Below, piece by piece: positions 59,431-63,571 of a stretch of 63,571 nucleotides of DNA (its first letter is position 1; each line of letters starts with the position of its first letter). The DNA lies in assembly GCA_902784565.1 (NCBI GenBank), contig CACZVE010000014.1, forward strand, positions 1-63,571, written 5' to 3'. The stretch comes from an uncultured Prevotellaceae bacterium (GTDB lineage: Bacteria; Bacteroidota; Bacteroidia; Bacteroidales; Bacteroidaceae). Below the pieces are notes generated by a model. The model was not told the origin of the DNA. It made no database searches and worked only from the letters and a program-made list of their open reading frames with translations. Made by a program: the position numbers and the translations under genes.

Positions 59431-61540
59431 TTATTTGATCACGATCTTTTTACCATTCTTCATATAAATGCCTTTCTGAGTGGGACGGCTCTTGAGTTTA
59501 CGCCCGTCGAGTGTGTACCACATTTCAGTTGACAGATGATAGTTGACAGTTGACAGTAAGGAATGTACTGTAGTTGTATCGCCATTAGGCCAGACGATGG
59601 TCTGTCGGCGTGCTGCTATTGGCTCATCGTCATCATCATCGTCTTCGTCATTATCGTCATCATCATCGTCTTCGTCATTATCGTCATCGACATAGTTTTC
59701 GTTCGGTATCTCAATCCAGCAGCGGTGAGGTGCCACCTTGCTGCCATTCTTCATCCACACGAAGTTCTTTCCGTCGAAACCATAGTAGTCATAGGCGTCA
59801 TACGTGAGGGTAGTACCATAATTTGTACCCCAGAACTCATCAGCCACACCGTCGGGGATGTCATTCTCGAAGGTCTCATCACACTCTTCCAAATCCATGA
59901 AGTTCAGATCAAATAAGGTCTCACTGCTCTCATTGCTGATGATGACAGGTGTGTAACGAGGAATCACCTTGCTCTTGACCTCAGCAACGGTCACTTTCCC
60001 TTCTTCAACAGCCGTTACCGTATAGATTCTCACATCCTTGTTATCAACAGAAAAACTGTAGGGAGAGAAGAATGTGCTAAGGCCTTCTGGGAAGGATACC
60101 TTTGCAGACTTACAGACCGTCTCTCCGCCTTCGAGTGTTATACTGACGATAATGTTTTCGTCGTTGTAAACGAAGACGTCAGCCGGGTCAATATTCTTAA
60201 AAAACGTCGAATAGCCGTTGGTGATGACGCGGGGTAATTCGCCAAATGCCAAGATTTTTATCGGCTTGAAGCCATCCGGCAAGGCGGTGATACCCTCACC
60301 GGCAAAGTTGATCACCTTATCATCTCCGAGAATAATACCGAAGCCCCATTCGTCAAAACTCAGCATAGGCAGGGCGGTGAGCGTCAGTTCTCCATCGTCA
60401 ATACATGTTTCTGTGGCACTGATATGGACGCCACTGCCAATGGTCAGTTCACCCGTCACTAACGTCTCTTCGTCAAGCCATTCTTCTTCATTGACTATGC
60501 CATCTGTGCAATGGCTGATAGTAAGGTTCTCAATGTTCAACTTACCGCCTATGTTACGGATGGCAATCTCGCAGGCGTTGTCGGCATCGGGACCGCCGAT
60601 GGTTCCACCCTTGACGGTTAAGTTCACTCCGATACGAACATACAATGGTTCCTTCTCCGAGGTCGGCATTGTCGAGCAGCGTGATGGTCGAGCCGTCGGC
60701 GGCTTCATTAAAGGCGGCTCGCAGAGAGATATACTGCTTCACCTCATTGCCCTTGGTGACGCTGACGTTCTGGATACCACCACCGTATGTCATCGTCATC
60801 GTGGCCTCGCCATCGTATATGACCGTGCTGATATCGTTGTCTTCACCAACAAACACCTTGGCGGGGTCGATAACCTCGCTGCCACTTTTCATGTGGTCAG
60901 CATAGCCGTTGGTGATGACACAGGGTAATTCGTCATGTATTATGATCTTTATCGGCTTGAAGCCATCTGGCAATGCGGTGATACCCTCACCGGCAAAGTT
61001 GATTACCTTGCCTCCTCCGAGAGTAATGCCGCAGTTCTCTTCGCCCCAACTCAGAATGGGCAGAGCGGTGAACATCAGTTTTCCTAAATTATAATCAATA
61101 CATGTTTCCGTGGCACTGATATGGACGCCACTGCCAATGGTCAGTTCTCCCGCCACTGACGTCTCATCGTCAAGCCATTCTTCATTGTAGATGCCATCTC
61201 TGCAATTGCTGATAGTAAGGTTCTCAATGTTCAACTTACCGCCTAAGTTACGGATGGCAATCTCGCAGGCGTTGTCGGCATCGGGACCGCCGATGGTTCC
61301 ACCCTTGACGGTTAAGTTCACTCCGATACGAACATACAATGGTTCTTCATTAAAGGCGGCTCGCAATGACTCATAAGGCGTGTCGCCTATTTTGGCAATG
61401 GGATCCTGCGCCCACGTCTTGGTGGGGAAGGTAAGAATGGCAAGCATTGCCATGAGGAACATCGCGGCGGTGCGCTTCGGTGTGGACAGCGCCTGTGCTG
61501 CCCGCAGCAATTCTGTTCGTTGAAGTCTCGTCTTCATCAT
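59431..61540 (-). pseudogene. Secreted repeat protein broken by a frameshift between two internal copies
   Basis: The 5' part (61540 to about 60652) encodes a signal peptide (TFPTKTWAQ) and one 148-residue repeat beginning EPLYVRIGVNLTVKGGTIGG. It then reads into SLRAAFNEAADGSTITLLDN and DLGEGT. The 3' part (about 60652 to 59431) continues in another frame with a second copy of the same repeat. A beta-rich domain, an aspartate run (DDDNDEDDDDDDNDEDDDDD) and the Prevotella-type end MWYTLDGRKL...GKKIVIK follow. Copy one reads GAAGAACC where copy two reads GAAGGAACC, so one extra G accounts for the break. It may be a pseudogene, a phase-variable gene or a sequencing error. Confidence 0.75.
60211..61345. 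repeat. Two direct copies of about 440 bp inside the broken secreted-protein gene
   Basis: Copies span about 60211-60651 and 60902-61345, offset near 694 bases. Long stretches are identical, for example the EIAIRN and GKVINFAGEGITALPDGFKP coding parts. The offset is not a multiple of three, matching the frame break. Confidence 0.85.
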
Positions 61541-61577
61541 TTTTATCGACTTAATAGTTTCGTTTCGTTTCTGGGTG

Positions 61578-61585
61578 CAAAGTTA
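61578..61585 (-). promoter_or_regulatory. -7 box for the secreted repeat protein
   Basis: The minus strand reads TAACTTTG, 38 bases before the ATG at 61540. Confidence 0.6.
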
Positions 61586-61888
61586 CGAAAAAAGCTTGTA
61601 AAGAAACAACGGATTTTGGAGAATTAACGCAATTCGGCCTAAAATAAAGGCAAAATGGGGAAGAATGAGGAAGTGGAGGATTGGTGAAGGAGTTAGGTTT
61701 CTTATTCGTAACCCAAATATAGTTCTCACAAACGGGTTAAAACTCAATAATTGACTACGCAAATTAGGGCAGAATACAGCACCTCTCACCGCCCGTTTCT
61801 TATTCCGCAAACTGCTACATTTTGCATAGCGATGGATAACCCAAAAGACAGTAGTTTTGCAGCCCAAAATTGAAAAGGAACAAGAAAC
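61586..61888. other. Spacer between the secreted-protein gene and the integrase
   Basis: About 300 bases with no gene. A -7-like TAGTTTTG (61852-61859) precedes the integrase. The other bases are A-rich with no clear repeat, and an element boundary may lie here but no attachment-site repeat is visible within the window. Confidence 0.5.
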
Positions 61889-63083
61889 ATGAGAAGTACA
61901 TTCAACATTTTGTTCTACGTGAACAAGAGTAAGGAGAAGAACGGTGTGGTGCCTGTGATGGGCCGTGTGACGATTAACGGCACCCAAAGCCAGTTCAGTT
62001 GTAAGAAGTCCATCCCGCTTGACATGTGGGATGTGAAAGGCAATTTTGCCAAAGGACGAAGCAAGGAGTCTTTGCAGATTAACCGTGAGTTGGATAACAT
62101 CAAGGCGCAGATCATCAAGCACTATCAGCACCTGTCTGACCGCGAAGCTTTCGTAACGGCTGAGATGGTGCGAAACTCCTATCAGGGGTTCGGCAGCGAA
62201 TACGAGACGCTGTTGAGTGCTTTCGACAATGACATTGCCAATCAGAAAAAGCGAGTTGGAAAGGACAGGGTTGCCAGCACCTTATGGGCCATGGAGCGTT
62301 CACGAAAGGATGTGGCCGAGTTCATCCAGTCGCATTACCGTCGCACAGATATGTCTATGTTGGAGTTGACACCTGAGTTCATCAAGGACTTTTCCGTTTG
62401 TCTCAGCACAGACCGTGGACTGGCCAATGCCACTATCTGGCAGCGTTGCATGTGGCTGAAGGGTGTCGTTCTGAGGGCACACTATAACCCAGTTCCATAT
62501 CAGTCCTAACTGCAAGGAAAGGGAGTTCCTGACTGAAGACGAACTGAAAGCCGTCGTGACGCATGAGTTTGAGGACGATAATCTTGCCTTCGTTCGCGAC
62601 ATCTTCGTCTTTGTCTGCTTTACAGCCCTCTCGTTCATTGACGTGAAAGAGCTGACTACGGACAACATAGTGGACATCAATGGCGACAAATGGATAATCG
62701 GCCACCGTCACAAGACGGGCATCCCCTTCCAAGTGAAGCTGATGGACGTACCCTTGCAGATTATCGACCGCTACAAGCACTTACAGGAAGACAAACTAGT
62801 GTTCGGCAAGATGAGCTACTGGTCGATGTGCAAGAAGCTAAAAACGGTGATGATAGCCTGTGGCATAGAGAAAGCCATATCCTACCATTGTGGCCGCCAC
62901 TCATTCGCAACCTTGGCGCTTTCAAAGGGAATGCCCATCGAGAGCGTGAGCCGGGTATTGGGACACACGAACATCGTGACCACCCAAATCTACGCAAAAA
63001 TCACAAGCCAGAAACTTGACAACGACCTGACGATGCTTGGCGATAAACTCAATGCATCATTCAAGGACATCAAGACGGCATAA
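61889..63083 (+). pseudogene. Tyrosine recombinase (CTnDOT-like integrase), split by a frameshift
   Basis: The first frame (61889-62509) has the arm-binding and SAM-like core-binding domains (NILFYVNKSKEKNGVVPVMG). It stops after LRAHYNPVPYQS. The second frame, seen from about 62490 as FHISPNCKEREFLTEDELKA, carries the catalytic domain. This has IIGHRHKTG, YHCGRHSFATLAL (HxxR), LGHTNIVTTQIYAKI (HxxxxY) and no Arg at the usual first position (TALSFIDV), which is common in Bacteroidota conjugative-element integrases. The joining segment lacks the usual GxIxxNPF residues, consistent with a deletion of roughly 20 bases. It is probably inactive. Confidence 0.82.
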
Positions 63084-63204
63084 TGGTTGGTGCTCAAAAA
63101 CCTCAAAGCTGAAAGACGAATGATTAGCGATAGTCTGTCATCCGTCTTTCTGCGTAATTATTCATGCTGCGGATACGTGGGCTGCTTTCTCTTTTTCCCT
63201 TTGG

Positions 63205-63441
63205 TTAACGAGCCGGATGATAACATGATTCCAAGACCTTTTCCAAATCATTCTCACGATATAGCACTTTCCCACCTAATAGAATATAAGGTAGCACTCC
63301 GTCATTGCGATACTCCTGTAGTGTCCGTCTGCTTACCTTTAGGATTTCAGAGACCTCCCTATCTGTCAGGTATCGCTCACCATCAAGCAAAGGACGATAG
63401 TTCCCTGTGACATTTTTATACAATGCCAGCAACTCTTTCAT
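63205..63441 (-). CDS. Helix-turn-helix excisionase-like protein
   Basis: The 78-residue protein ends with a MerR/Xis-type helix-turn-helix: YLTDREVSEILKVSRRTLQE followed by YRNDGVLPYILLGGKVLYR. It resembles the small Xis or DNA-binding proteins beside integrases of Bacteroidota mobile elements. It converges with the broken integrase. Confidence 0.82.
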   Translation of the reverse strand: MKELLALYKNVTGNYRPLLDGERYLTDREVSEILKVSRRTLQEYRNDGVLPYILLGGKVLYRENDLEKVLESCYHPAR

Positions 63442-63571
63442 GTTCTCCAGAACTCAGTAAGGCTGGTGGTGTCCGTATCAGCATCCTCTCACTTGGCCTC
63501 GCCAAGAGCTGACAAATGGAACCGCCAAGTGGTGCGAGGGAAGTCGCAGACACTTGACGGCTCTATTCTTA
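63442..63571. other. Window end without a recognisable gene
   Basis: The last 130 bases hold no clear coding frame, repeat or RNA. GCCAAGTGG...CACTTGACGG look like possible short inverted motifs of an element end, not supported further. Confidence 0.3.

Overview
The window reads as a chromosomal segment of a Bacteroidales bacterium, most likely Prevotella or a close relative (Segatella, Xylanibacter). The evidence is as follows. Promoters have the Bacteroidota -7 box TAnnTTTG, in several places with a TTTG -33 box 18-20 bases upstream. Several families are Bacteroidota-restricted or typical of the phylum (DUF4199, DUF6452, DUF6048, DUF1599, DUF3098, the BT_3928-type DoxX protein, VTC/DUF4956). 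There are secreted proteins with dockerin-like ends and a 'YTLDGRKL...GKKIVIK' C-terminus, and a CTnDOT-like integrase. Base composition looks close to even by eye. All identifications rest on reading the translated sequence; no database search was possible.

Layout. 1-803: end of a secreted Big2/dockerin protein. 961-3835: menaquinone genes menB-menC-menE, closed by a bidirectional terminator. 3872-4071 (minus): SRP RNA and tRNA-Thr(UGU) from one promoter. 4200-8534: DUF4199 membrane protein, GT2 glycosyltransferase, DUF6452 lipoprotein, DUF6048 outer-membrane protein, ApbE flavin transferase and a Crp-type regulator. 8622-13510: M3 peptidase, dCMP deaminase, S41 protease and 5-formyl-THF cyclo-ligase. 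13507-14866 (minus): recF and a DciA/DUF721 gene. 15048-16204: TPR membrane protein and ribH. 16245-22231: outer-membrane proteins, a cupin lipoprotein, a membrane-anchored AraC regulator and a zinc-ribbon protein. 22243-26610 (minus): exonuclease III and a heterodimeric ABC exporter. 26739-29453: VTC-DUF4956-DUF2490-Sel1 cassette. 29457-35983 (minus): DUF1599, DoxX/TpiA, SPOR, folE, a membrane protein and dsbD. 36042-39007: a lipoprotein, a CCA-adding-type enzyme and a membrane acyltransferase. 39008-39781: non-coding, mostly a 43-bp tandem array. 39782-42922: PqqD / HPr-kinase-like / S26 peptidase / ABC transporter cassette, which looks like a reduced RiPP maturation-export locus. 43015-48835: RND tripartite efflux operon, followed by an LpxA-type acyltransferase. 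49685-54890: radical SAM protein, then ftsX-DUF3098-uppP-truB-queA-folK. 54925-58778: rpsO, bipA and an MFS transporter. 58861-61540: dockerin protein and a frameshifted secreted protein. 61889-63441: a broken tyrosine recombinase and an excisionase-like protein, probably an integrated-element remnant.

The most unusual content is repeat biology. (1) A family of GGGGAC-headed palindromes lies in frame inside three genes. There are two in the folate cyclo-ligase, one of them a perfect 32-bp-arm palindrome. The kinase-like gene and the ABC gene of the PqqD cassette carry one each, and these two yield nearly the same translated peptide. (2) Tandem repeats of strict 7-bp period but different sequence at each site (AGTGAAA, AAATTGT, TTAAGAA, AATGAGA, GAGGAAA, CTCCTGT, GTTGACA) lie between genes, at gene ends and start codons, and inside coding regions. 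(3) Two distant arrays have 42- and 43-bp units. These three layers overlap the PqqD cassette and several housekeeping genes, and they look like the best candidates for something not yet described.
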